Shown piece after piece: positions 1 through 6,674 of a DNA stretch of 6,674 bases. Positions within the stretch are counted from its first letter, which is position 1. The number at the start of each line of letters is the position of its first letter. Origin of the DNA: Actinomycetes bacterium (GTDB taxonomy: Bacteria; Actinomycetota; Aquicultoria; SURF-47; JAUUWJ01); assembly GCA_030589175.1 (NCBI GenBank), contig JAUUWJ010000037.1, positions 1-6,674 on the forward strand, read 5' to 3'. Below the pieces are notes generated by a model. The model saw nothing but the letters and a program-made list of their open reading frames with translations. It had not been told where the DNA came from and did not search any database. A program made the position numbers and the translations under genes.

Positions 1-259
1 GTCCGGCAGCTCCACCACCGGATACTGTCACTACAGTATCGTATTTCTGCTCGTTTTCTGTATAACTGAGAGGTGATGTAGCCATTTTTATAAGAAAGCG
101 ATTACTGTTAAAGAATGCTTCTAATTCTTTGCCGTTAATACTTACTTTTCCGGTTCCCGGTACTAAGCGGATTCTGGCTACCGAGTCTTTTCGACGGCCA
201 GTACCGATGTAGGAAACTACTTTTTCTTTTTTCTTTTTCTTCTTTGTTTCTTTAGCCAT
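1..259 (-). CDS. rpsI: 30S ribosomal protein S9, N-terminal part (cut by window edge)
   Basis: S9 is a small-subunit protein whose C-terminal tail reaches the P-site tRNA. The 86 codons present, read on the minus strand from the ATG at 259-257, start with a lysine-rich stretch (MAKETKKKKKKEK). The S9 hallmark GTGRRKDSVARIRLVPG follows at about residues 19-35, then a KVSINGKELEAFF segment (39-50), then YDTVVTVSGGGAAG at the truncated end. That last part matches the conserved glycine-rich V-x-GGG region of the family. The remaining roughly 45 residues, including the basic tail, lie outside the window. The start is supported by a GGAG ribosome binding site at 269-272. The gene follows rplM, the usual bacterial order, but the gap is 96 bp rather than the short spacing normally seen. 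The run of six lysines before the fold is the only odd feature of the protein. Family assignment is secure. Confidence 0.96.
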   Translation of the reverse strand, partial: MAKETKKKKKKEKVVSYIGTGRRKDSVARIRLVPGTGKVSINGKELEAFFNSNRFLIKMATSPLSYTENEQKYDTVVTVSGGGAAG

Positions 260-268
260 AAAAGCTCA

Positions 269-272
269 CTCC
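269..272 (-). promoter_or_regulatory. Ribosome binding site of rpsI
   Basis: On the minus strand GGAG lies nine bases before the rpsI ATG, a normal SD spacing. It gives rpsI its own translation start, so it need not be coupled to rplM across the long gap. A weak 4-bp stem (AAGC with GCTT, within 263-280) could place this site in a loop, but that stem is too short to rely on. Confidence 0.7.
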
Positions 273-278
273 GTTCGC

Positions 279-313
279 TTAGTTGTTAGTTGTTAGTTAT
301 TAGTTCTTAGTTA
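279..313. repeat. Five tandem TTAGTTN heptamers in the rplM-rpsI gap
   Basis: Read on the plus strand, five consecutive 7-bp units start at 279, 286, 293, 300 and 307. They read TTAGTTG, TTAGTTG, TTAGTTA, TTAGTTC and TTAGTTA, so only the seventh base varies. The array sits in the untranslated spacer between two co-directional ribosomal protein genes, so it should be transcribed as part of their mRNA in the complementary sense. The same 7-bp period with a TTAG core recurs downstream of lepB (4633-4793). Confidence 0.85.
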
Positions 314-353
314 GTAGAAAGAAATCATTATCGAACAATGAACAACCAACAAC
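282..353 (-). repeat. Imperfect inverted repeat (mRNA hairpin) between rplM and rpsI
   Basis: Arms 282-301 and 334-353 are reverse complements at 16 of 20 positions, with a 32-nt loop between them. The left arm lies in the heptamer array and the right arm starts two bases after the rplM stop codon. In the minus-strand transcript two of the four mismatches become G-U wobbles, so 18 of 20 positions can pair; on the plus strand those two are A-C mismatches. No T-run follows in the direction of transcription, so it does not look like an intrinsic terminator. It could stabilise the mRNA end or separate translation of the two genes, but this is inference. Confidence 0.6.
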
Positions 354-355
354 GA

Positions 356-793
356 TCATATTTCTAATCCTTGCGGTTTTTGAGAAGCGTGAGGGTGCTC
401 GCTGCCGGCATATACTTTTAGCTTTTTTAGCTGAGCTCGCCCCAGCCTTGTGTGAGGCAGCATACCCTTTACCGCTTCATATACGGCTTTTTCCGGCTTT
501 TCAGCCATTATTTTTTCAAAGCTTTCCTCTTTCAAACCACCAGGATAACCGCTATGGCGATATTTTATCTTTTGCTCTAATTTATTACCGGTTAATTTTA
601 CTTTTGCAGCGTTGATCACTATAACAAAATCGCCCGTATCTAAGTGCGGAGTATATGACGGCTTATGTTTTCCTCTTAAAAGGCGCGCTACTTCAGTCGA
701 TAACCGACCGAGCACAAGATTTTTTGCATCAACAATATGCCAATCTCTTTTTATATCTTTTGGCTTTGCCATATAAGTTTTATTTGCACCCAT
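356..793 (-). CDS. rplM: 50S ribosomal protein L13
   Basis: L13 is an early-assembling large-subunit protein that binds 23S rRNA. The 145-residue product has the standard length and clear family motifs in order: KTYMAKPKD at the N terminus, [19 protein letters not shown] (about 18-36), [19 protein letters not shown] (39-57), [11 protein letters not shown] (61-71), YRHSGYPGG (79-87), [22 protein letters not shown] (107-128) and the terminal [16 protein letters not shown]. The ATG at 793-791 is chosen because AAAGG lies seven bases upstream; it adds a short MGAN before the usual KTY. Starting at the next Met (residue 8) would remove that conserved segment. The gene is first in the rplM-rpsI operon, behind a strong promoter (881-909) and a structured leader (806-854). 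L13 is known to repress its own operon in Escherichia coli, and L13 leader RNAs are known in other bacteria, so autoregulation is plausible here. Confidence 0.98.
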   Translation of the reverse strand: MGANKTYMAKPKDIKRDWHIVDAKNLVLGRLSTEVARLLRGKHKPSYTPHLDTGDFVIVINAAKVKLTGNKLEQKIKYRHSGYPGGLKEESFEKIMAEKPEKAVYEAVKGMLPHTRLGRAQLKKLKVYAGSEHPHASQKPQGLEI

Positions 794-805
794 AATTGTA
801 CCTTT

Positions 806-854
806 CAGATTAGGAGAGAACTTTTGTTTTACTGCGCATAGTAATTCTAATCTG
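806..854 (-). promoter_or_regulatory. Structured 5' leader of rplM: candidate autoregulatory element
   Basis: In the minus-strand transcript CAGATTAG (854-847) is perfectly complementary to CTAATCTG (813-806), forming an 8-bp closing stem. Inside it TTACT (844-840) pairs with AGTAA (833-829) around a 6-nt loop, ATGCGC. The outer stem ends one base before the AAAGG ribosome binding site (805-801), so its formation or a protein bound to it could control ribosome access. The two perfect nested stems are seen in the sequence; the regulatory role and any L13 binding are inferred from known L13 leader control. Confidence 0.55.
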
Positions 855-880
855 CAAAATTTGTTTTTTCAAACCTTAAA

Positions 881-909
881 ATCATAAGTTAAAAGGCTTA
901 AAGTGTCAA
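881..909 (-). promoter_or_regulatory. Sigma-70-type promoter of the rplM-rpsI operon
   Basis: On the minus strand a consensus -35 TTGACA (909-904) is separated by exactly 17 bp from the -10 TATGAT (886-881), one base off TATAAT. Transcription should start near 874, leaving about 80 nt of leader before the rplM ATG. This is the strongest promoter match in the window and suits a ribosomal protein operon. Confidence 0.85.
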
Positions 910-1001
910 GAAAGGCCTGCTAGTTGTCCCCAACATTTTCACTGTATTAACAACATTTATCCAAAAAGCCAAGAATTTCAAACAAAAAATCGCTTATTGC
1001 C

Positions 1002-1031
1002 TTGCATATTAATAGATTCACTCATTATAAT
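1002..1031 (+). promoter_or_regulatory. Probable promoter of the DUF1015 gene
   Basis: A perfect -10 TATAAT lies at 1026-1031, with a half-match -35 TTGCAT at 1002-1007 and an 18-bp spacer. A start about seven bases after the -10 (near 1038) would leave only about three bases before the ATG at 1041, i.e. an almost leaderless mRNA. If translation began at the TTG at 1002 instead, this promoter would lie inside the coding region, so the two readings compete. Confidence 0.5.
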
Positions 1032-1040
1032 AGCCAGGAA

Positions 1041-2252
1041 ATGGCTGAGATAATTCCGTTTAGGGGCATAAGATACAATATTGAAAAAATAGGCAACTAT
1101 AATAAGGTAATTGCCCCTCCCTACGATGTTATTTCTGAAAAGATGCAGGAGGATCTCTATCGGGAAAGTGAATTCAACATTGTCAGATTAATCAACAATA
1201 AGTCAACGGGGGAAGACCGATATTTGGAAGCTGCCAGGAATTTCAAGAAATGGCAAGCGGCTGGTATTTTGTCTCGCGATAAGGAACCGGCGATTTATGT
1301 TTATGAACAGGATTTTGAATATCATTCTCAAATTCTTAGGCGTAAAGGTTTTATTGCCGCTTTAAAACTAAAGCCGATGGGCGAAGGCTTGATATACCCT
1401 CACGAAAGAACAATGAGCAAGCCTCGGGAGGACCGACTTAAGCTTCTTAAAGCAACTGATGCAAACCTAAGTCCGATCTTTGCCTTATATATCGACGGTT
1501 CAGAAATAAGACCCGTTTTTGACGAGCTCACAAAGTCCGAGCCCCAAATCAAGGCTAAAGATCCAACAAACGTTGTTCAAAAACTTTGGTCACTAACTGA
1601 TAAGGAAAAAATCGAAACTATCCAAAAGGCAATGAAAGGAAAAGAATTATTCATTGCCGATGGCCACCATAGATATGAAACTTCCTTACTTTATAAGCAA
1701 GAGCAGAACAAAAGCAAAAACGGATTTAGCTCCAGCGACTATACGATGGTTATGTTTATCGACATGGACGATGAGGGAGTTGTTATTAAACCGGCTCACC
1801 GTGTTGTGGATTTGAAAAACACGTCATTTAATGATCTTATTGAAAAACTAAAGCTCAACTTTGACGTTAATAAGTCAGCTTCTGTTGATGAACTTCTTTC
1901 AAACCTAAAACAAAAAAGAGAACAAATCGTCTTTGGTCTAAGCGATGGAGAAAACTCAAAATTTCTAACATATAAAGGAAAGCATGAATTTGATCTTATT
2001 ATTCTGCATCGTGAGCTTGAGCGAGTTCTAGGGATTAGCGCCAAAAAAGTACAAGATTTTGTTGAATTTGTAGCTGATCCAAACAAAGCTTTTAAAAAAG
2101 CTCAATCAGGCAACAAAGCTGTGTTTTTTGTAAACCCTACAAACATTGAAACGGTTAAAAATATGGCGCGAGCGCACAAGATAATGCCTCAAAAATCCAC
2201 CTACTTCTACCCAAAATTAACCGATGGCTTAGTAATCAGAAAATTAGATTGA
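1041..2252 (+). CDS. DUF1015 family protein (PF06245-type), function uncertain
   Basis: The 403-residue product fits the DUF1015 family in length and motifs. It opens with MAEIIPFRGIRYN, then IAPPYDVIS (24-32), FNIVRL (45-50), HERTMSKPREDRLKLL (121-136), FIADGHHRYETSLLY (204-218) and a C-terminal STYFYPKLTDGLVI (386-399). The family is widespread in anaerobic bacteria and archaea. The DGHHR motif resembles the one in ParB/Srx-fold free-serine kinases such as SerK, so a small-molecule kinase role is possible, but that is inference. The ATG at 1041 is preferred over an in-frame TTG at 1002 because family members begin at this MA-x-I-x-PFRG motif. An AGGAA directly abuts the ATG, too close for a normal SD, and a TATAAT lies nine bases upstream, so the mRNA may be almost leaderless. 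No signal peptide or membrane segment is visible. It is first in the plus-strand run, diverging from rplM. Confidence 0.88.
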   Translation: MAEIIPFRGIRYNIEKIGNYNKVIAPPYDVISEKMQEDLYRESEFNIVRLINNKSTGEDRYLEAARNFKKWQAAGILSRDKEPAIYVYEQDFEYHSQILRRKGFIAALKLKPMGEGLIYPHERTMSKPREDRLKLLKATDANLSPIFALYIDGSEIRPVFDELTKSEPQIKAKDPTNVVQKLWSLTDKEKIETIQKAMKGKELFIADGHHRYETSLLYKQEQNKSKNGFSSSDYTMVMFIDMDDEGVVIKPAHRVVDLKNTSFNDLIEKLKLNFDVNKSASVDELLSNLKQKREQIVFGLSDGENSKFLTYKGKHEFDLIILHRELERVLGISAKKVQDFVEFVADPNKAFKKAQSGNKAVFFVNPTNIETVKNMARAHKIMPQKSTYFYPKLTDGLVIRKLD

Positions 2253-2316
2253 GCCATCAGCTCTTCTACTAAGAAGCTTTCGGTAGTATACTTACAAGTT
2301 AGAAGGAAGTAAATAA

Positions 2317-3312
2317 ATGACCGTTCAAGCTGCAAATACAATCGAAAATCATATTGATTACTTATCAAGAAAATGGTTAGAAGCAGTACTTAAGGACGAT
2401 TTTAGTTCTTCCGAGGCAAGAGTCGATGACCAAGAAGTCCATAATATTTTGGTCCAGATACTAAAAGCTCTTGCTGTTGTTCTGGACAAAAAAGAGTATC
2501 TCTACTTGTTTGAAAAAAAGGGAACGATTTATAAGAAAGCCAGAGTTTTAGGGGAGCTAAGAAGAGCTCAAGGCTATCAATTGGGAGAAGTTCTTCAAGA
2601 ATATATCGTCTTAAGAAAAGAAGTCTGGTCTCTGCTTCGAAGAGAGCTAGCTACAAAAGATATAGATATCTTCGAGATCGAAGAACGAATCAATTTTTGT
2701 TTAATGAGTGTGCTTAAAGCAACAATTGAATCTTTTCATCATCGCCAGACAAAGGATTTGAACAGGCTGGCAATAACGGATTCGTTGACCGGGCTTTTTA
2801 ACCGTCGTCAGTTTGACTGCATCATTGAACAGGAACGGTACCGGGCGGATAGGTACAAACGGCCTCTTTCATTTGCACTTTTGGATATTGACCATTTTAA
2901 GATGTTTAACGATACATACGGCCACCAAGCGGGTGACATTGCTCTTGAGGCAATAGCTACTCTTATCAGGCGGTTTTTAAGAGTCAGCGATACGGCCGCT
3001 CGATACGGTGGAGAAGAAATAGCCATTGTTTTACCAGAAGTTGATGAAGAGTCGGCATTTAAAGTTTCGGATAGGATTAGGAGAGCGGTCGAGCGCTATA
3101 ATTTTATAAACAAAAAAAATAAAAGGCAATTAACGGTTAGTGTTGGCCTTTCTTCATATCCAAAAAGTGCCGATAATGTAGCCTCGCTAATATCTACCGC
3201 CGACGCTGCTCTTTATAAAGCCAAGAGTGCGGGACGCAACAAAGTAGTGCGGTTTTCCAGACTAAAAGAAAAGACAGGTACCGGTTGGTTTGCCGGTTTG
3301 CGGGCCAAATAG
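2317..3312 (+). CDS. Diguanylate cyclase with RsbRD_N-like N-terminal domain
   Basis: This predicted enzyme makes cyclic di-GMP from two GTP. The C-terminal GGDEF domain (about 147-314) has DSLTGLFNRR (155-164), the metal-site LLDIDHFKMFNDTYGH (188-203), the active-site GGEEI (231-235), SVGLSSYP (275-282) and ADAALYKAKSAGRN (295-308). The RVSD inhibitory I-site (222-225) lies the usual five residues before GGEEI, so product feedback inhibition is expected. The N-terminal 145 or so residues are helical, with no membrane segment. The part around RAQGYQLGEVLQEYIVLRKEVW (83-104) resembles the RsbRD_N sensor domain of RsbR-type stress proteins, suggesting a cytoplasmic input module; this assignment is less certain than the cyclase. 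A good SD (AGAAGGA at 2301-2307) lies nine bases before the ATG. The gene follows the DUF1015 gene by 64 bp and ends 16 bp before the ZIP transporter, so co-transcription is likely. No c-di-GMP effector or phosphodiesterase is visible nearby. Confidence 0.92.
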   Translation: MTVQAANTIENHIDYLSRKWLEAVLKDDFSSSEARVDDQEVHNILVQILKALAVVLDKKEYLYLFEKKGTIYKKARVLGELRRAQGYQLGEVLQEYIVLRKEVWSLLRRELATKDIDIFEIEERINFCLMSVLKATIESFHHRQTKDLNRLAITDSLTGLFNRRQFDCIIEQERYRADRYKRPLSFALLDIDHFKMFNDTYGHQAGDIALEAIATLIRRFLRVSDTAARYGGEEIAIVLPEVDEESAFKVSDRIRRAVERYNFINKKNKRQLTVSVGLSSYPKSADNVASLISTADAALYKAKSAGRNKVVRFSRLKEKTGTGWFAGLRAK

Positions 3313-3328
3313 TAGAATAAGAAACCTT

Positions 3329-4099
3329 ATGAATGTTTGGATTCCGGCTCTTCTAAGCGTATTAGTAGTAAGTGTTATCTCCCTTGTAGGCATAATAGCA
3401 ATTGCGCTGAGAGAAAAGACGCTATACAAGTTATTAGTAATTTTGGTGAGTTTTTCAGCCGGTGCTTTATTGGGAGATAGCTTTTTTCATCTGTTACCCC
3501 GAGCGGTAGGGAATAGCGGTTCGTTTGCTTTCAACATATCCTTTTTTGTATTAATCGGCATATTATCCTTTTTTGTCCTGGAAAAAGTCGTACTATGGCG
3601 CCATTGCCACCATCTTCTGGACGAAGGAGCTGAGTGTAAAGTCCACACGTCTAAGCCTTTTGCCACAATGAACTTGATAGGGGACGGCGTTCATAATTTA
3701 TTAGACGGTTTGGTTATCGGCGGCAGCTATGCCGTGAACTTTGGCCTGGGTCTCACTACGACTTTAGCTGTGATTTTTCATGAGATCCCGCAAGAAATCG
3801 GTGATTTCGGAGTTTTGGTTGCCGGTGGTTATTCACGAGGACGAGCACTGTTGTTTAATTTTTTGACTGCCATAACGTCTTTTGTCGGAGTAGTAATCGC
3901 CCTTTTACTAACATCAAGTATTGCGAATTTTACAATTTTTCTGGTGCCATTTACGGCCGGAGGCTTTATTTACATTGCCGCATCTGATCTTATACCGGAG
4001 TTGCACAAACAAACACCGACCATTAAAAAAGTCCTTATAGAACTTTTATCTTTTTCTCTTGGCATCGTACTTATGTGGCTCTTAATTTTTATTGAATAG
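3329..4099 (+). CDS. ZIP-family divalent metal transporter
   Basis: The 256-residue protein is very hydrophobic, with about eight membrane segments (near 5-26, 34-55, 68-89, 117-135, 141-165, 175-196, 203-222 and 234-255). It has both ZIP metal-site helices: GDGVHNLLDG (118-127; H122, N123 and D126 as ligand candidates) and HEIPQEIGD (151-159; H151, E152 and E156). The second resembles the LIV-1-type HExPHExGD signature with Gln at the second His. A His/Cys-rich loop between the third and fourth helices (H92, C93, H94, H95, C103, H106) is a plausible metal-sensing or metal-delivery segment. Family members move zinc, iron or other divalent metals toward the cytoplasm; the substrate here cannot be told. 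The ATG at 3329 is chosen over an in-frame TTG at 3290, which would overlap the cyclase gene and add a polar extension. The SD is weak (AAGAAA). It lies 16 bp after the cyclase stop, so translational coupling is possible. Confidence 0.93.
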   Translation: MNVWIPALLSVLVVSVISLVGIIAIALREKTLYKLLVILVSFSAGALLGDSFFHLLPRAVGNSGSFAFNISFFVLIGILSFFVLEKVVLWRHCHHLLDEGAECKVHTSKPFATMNLIGDGVHNLLDGLVIGGSYAVNFGLGLTTTLAVIFHEIPQEIGDFGVLVAGGYSRGRALLFNFLTAITSFVGVVIALLLTSSIANFTIFLVPFTAGGFIYIAASDLIPELHKQTPTIKKVLIELLSFSLGIVLMWLLIFIE

Positions 4100-4121
4100 T
4101 GAATTTTTGAATTTATATAGT
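4092..4121 (+). promoter_or_regulatory. Probable promoter of lepB, giving a very short or absent leader
   Basis: TTGAAT (4092-4097) and TATAGT (4116-4121) are separated by 18 bp and match the sigma-70 consensus at four and five of six positions. The -35 overlaps the last codons of the ZIP gene. The predicted start near 4128 leaves about five bases or fewer before the GTG at 4133. A second -10-like TAAAAT (4121-4126) would place the start even closer to the GTG. Confidence 0.45.
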
Positions 4122-4132
4122 AAAATTCTTTT

Positions 4133-4627
4133 GTGAGCAAAAATCGTCTAATCTATAGATTATTTTCATGGTTTTTAATATTTTTATCTCTGCTGGCTTT
4201 TCTATATATCTTCGGCAGGGTAAATGTCGCCTTTGGTCCTTCTATGGAACCAACCTTATATAGTGGTGACCGTATATTGATTGACCGAAAAGCTTATGAA
4301 GCTGTCAAGCCGGCAAAAGATGACATTGTAGCATTCCCGGCCCCCAGAAGAGGCGCTTTTTATATAAAAAGAGTTGTTGCTGAAGAAGGCGATGAAGTAA
4401 AAATAACTTCTGAAGGTGTGAGGGTAAATTCTAAGTTGAAAAAAAACACGGAAGGGCCTTGGTCGTACAATCGTTTTACCCTGGAAGAAAACAAGGTTTT
4501 TGTTCTTGGCGATAACGGTTATAACAGTGAAGACAGCCGTGAATTTGGCCCGGTTAAGGCCAACACTATTGTAGGAAAAGTAAAGTATGTTATTTGGCCG
4601 CCTTCCAGGTGGGGATTTGTGAAGTAA
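4133..4627 (+). CDS. lepB: Signal peptidase I (short form)
   Basis: This membrane-bound serine protease removes signal peptides from exported preproteins. The 164-residue product has one N-terminal membrane anchor (about 8-28), then the catalytic-serine box GPSMEPTL (35-42, Ser37), SGDRILID (44-51), the catalytic-lysine box FYIKRVVAEEGDEV (76-89, Lys79) and the conserved GDNGYNSEDSREFGPV (126-141), so the Ser/Lys dyad is intact. The length matches the short Gram-positive-type form rather than the longer two-anchor enterobacterial enzyme. The GTG start is effectively forced: an in-frame TAA lies at 4121-4123 and no other usable start precedes the anchor. No SD is visible in the AT-rich 4105-4132 stretch, which together with the promoter candidate at 4092-4121 suggests leaderless or near-leaderless translation. 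The gene starts 33 bp after the ZIP gene and may be expressed both with it and on its own. Confidence 0.96.
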   Translation: MSKNRLIYRLFSWFLIFLSLLAFLYIFGRVNVAFGPSMEPTLYSGDRILIDRKAYEAVKPAKDDIVAFPAPRRGAFYIKRVVAEEGDEVKITSEGVRVNSKLKKNTEGPWSYNRFTLEENKVFVLGDNGYNSEDSREFGPVKANTIVGKVKYVIWPPSRWGFVK

Positions 4628-4632
4628 AAAAG

Positions 4633-4656
4633 TTAGAGATTAGAGATTAGAGATTA
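4633..4656. repeat. Three perfect TTAGAGA heptamers plus partial unit
   Basis: Units at 4633-4639, 4640-4646 and 4647-4653 are identical TTAGAGA, followed by a partial TTA. The array begins six bases after the lepB stop codon and belongs to the repeat cluster that fills the lepB-ligA gap. Confidence 0.9.
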
Positions 4657-4669
4657 AAGGGAAAACCAA

Positions 4670-4793
4670 TCACTAAGCACTAAATCCTAAATTCTAAACA
4701 ATATCTAATATCAAATGACCAAAACAAGAATTTTGAATATTTGAAAATTGGAATTTAGAATTTGTTTAGGATTTAGATATTAGGATTTAGGAT
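4670..4793. repeat. Inverted repeat built from TTAGNNN heptamers
   Basis: The right arm, on the plus strand, has TTAGAAT at 4755, then the tetramer TTGT (4762-4765), then heptamers at 4766, 4773, 4780 and 4787. The left arm carries the same kind of units on the minus strand, at 4670, 4677, 4684 and 4691, then TTGT (4698-4701 reversed), then one more at 4702. The arms are thus 39-bp mirror images in layout with the TTGT break in register. The best local pairing is 4680-4698 with 4772-4790, at 17 of 19 positions. Between the arms AATTTT (4729-4734) and AAAATT (4744-4749) form a small central stem. No reading frame or transposase is present. Function is unknown; a long weak cruciform or mRNA hairpin is possible. 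Confidence 0.8.
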
Positions 4794-4799
4794 TTTAGC

Positions 4800-4805
4800 T
4801 ACAAT
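4800..4805 (+). promoter_or_regulatory. Possible -10 element for ligA
   Basis: TACAAT lies at the edge of the repeat cluster and matches TATAAT at five of six positions. It would start transcription near 4812, about 20 bases before the ligA ATG. No convincing -35 lies 16-18 bp upstream because that stretch is repeat sequence, so the call is weak. Confidence 0.25.
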
Positions 4806-4829
4806 GCCAAGTAAATGAACGGTTAATGA

Positions 4830-6674
<1,845 letters not shown>

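Noticed and set aside
279..353. CRISPR-like repeats in the rplM-rpsI gap
   Set aside because: Units are 7 bp in direct tandem without spacers, and no cas gene is present.
955..970. TTATCCAAA, one base off a DnaA box, in the divergent gap
   Set aside because: A single near-match in an AT-rich region; no second box, no dnaA or dnaN nearby, so not evidence of an origin.
1796..2086. Minus-strand open frame of 96 codons opposite the DUF1015 gene
   Set aside because: It lies wholly inside a confidently assigned gene on the other strand and its low-complexity Ser/Arg/Phe-rich translation resembles no family.
2259..2280. Possible hairpin after the DUF1015 stop (AG+CTTCT pairing with AGAAGCT, 4-nt loop)
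   Set aside because: Needs a 2-nt bulge and is followed by only two or three T residues; too weak to call a terminator, and the short gap favours read-through to the cyclase gene.
2808..3026. Minus-strand open frame opposite the GGDEF domain
   Set aside because: Shadow of the cyclase coding sequence; it covers the conserved active-site region of the real gene.
4670..4793. Insertion sequence or classical miniature transposon in the lepB-ligA gap
   Set aside because: There is an inverted repeat, but no transposase, no visible target-site duplication, and the arms are themselves periodic heptamers, so a classical element is not supported.
4815..4826. Three-codon mini-frame (Met-Asn-Gly-stop) just before ligA
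   Set aside because: Could be a tiny leader frame, but it has no ribosome binding site and such short frames are expected by chance in this sequence.

Overview
The window looks like bacterial chromosome from a lineage I cannot place. GC is moderate to low (judged by eye), gaps are AT-rich, and every gene family is bacterial housekeeping or common accessory. The A/T-rich repeats between genes and the mixed use of Shine-Dalgarno (SD) sites and apparently leaderless starts fit a poorly sampled or uncultivated bacterial phylum. That placement is an impression, not a demonstration.

Left part (1-909, minus strand): the ribosomal protein operon rplM (L13) then rpsI (S9, cut by the window edge). It has a near-perfect sigma-70-type promoter (TTGACA-17 bp-TATGAT), a roughly 80-nt leader with a nested hairpin just before the rplM ribosome binding site, and an unusually long 96-bp gap between the two genes. 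That gap holds tandem TTAGTTN heptamers and a long imperfect hairpin.

Centre (1002-4627, plus strand): four closely spaced genes. They are a DUF1015 protein, a diguanylate cyclase with an RsbRD_N-like N-terminal region (intact GGDEF-type active site and I-site), a ZIP-family metal transporter, and a short signal peptidase I. The first and last have plausible promoters whose -10 elements lie only about 10 bp upstream of the start codon, so their mRNAs may be leaderless or nearly so. No shared pathway links the four; close spacing suggests co-transcription, possibly with the second promoter restarting at lepB.

Right part (4628-6674): a 205-bp gap almost filled by 7-bp-period TTAGNNN repeats, partly arranged as an inverted repeat, then a long ligA (NAD+-dependent DNA ligase) reading frame that runs off the window in its BRCT domain.

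I see no CRISPR array, transposase, phage gene, tRNA or rRNA, and no clear novel multi-gene system. The signals most worth a second look are the shared heptamer grammar of two separate intergenic regions, the rplM leader structure, and the leaderless-type starts.
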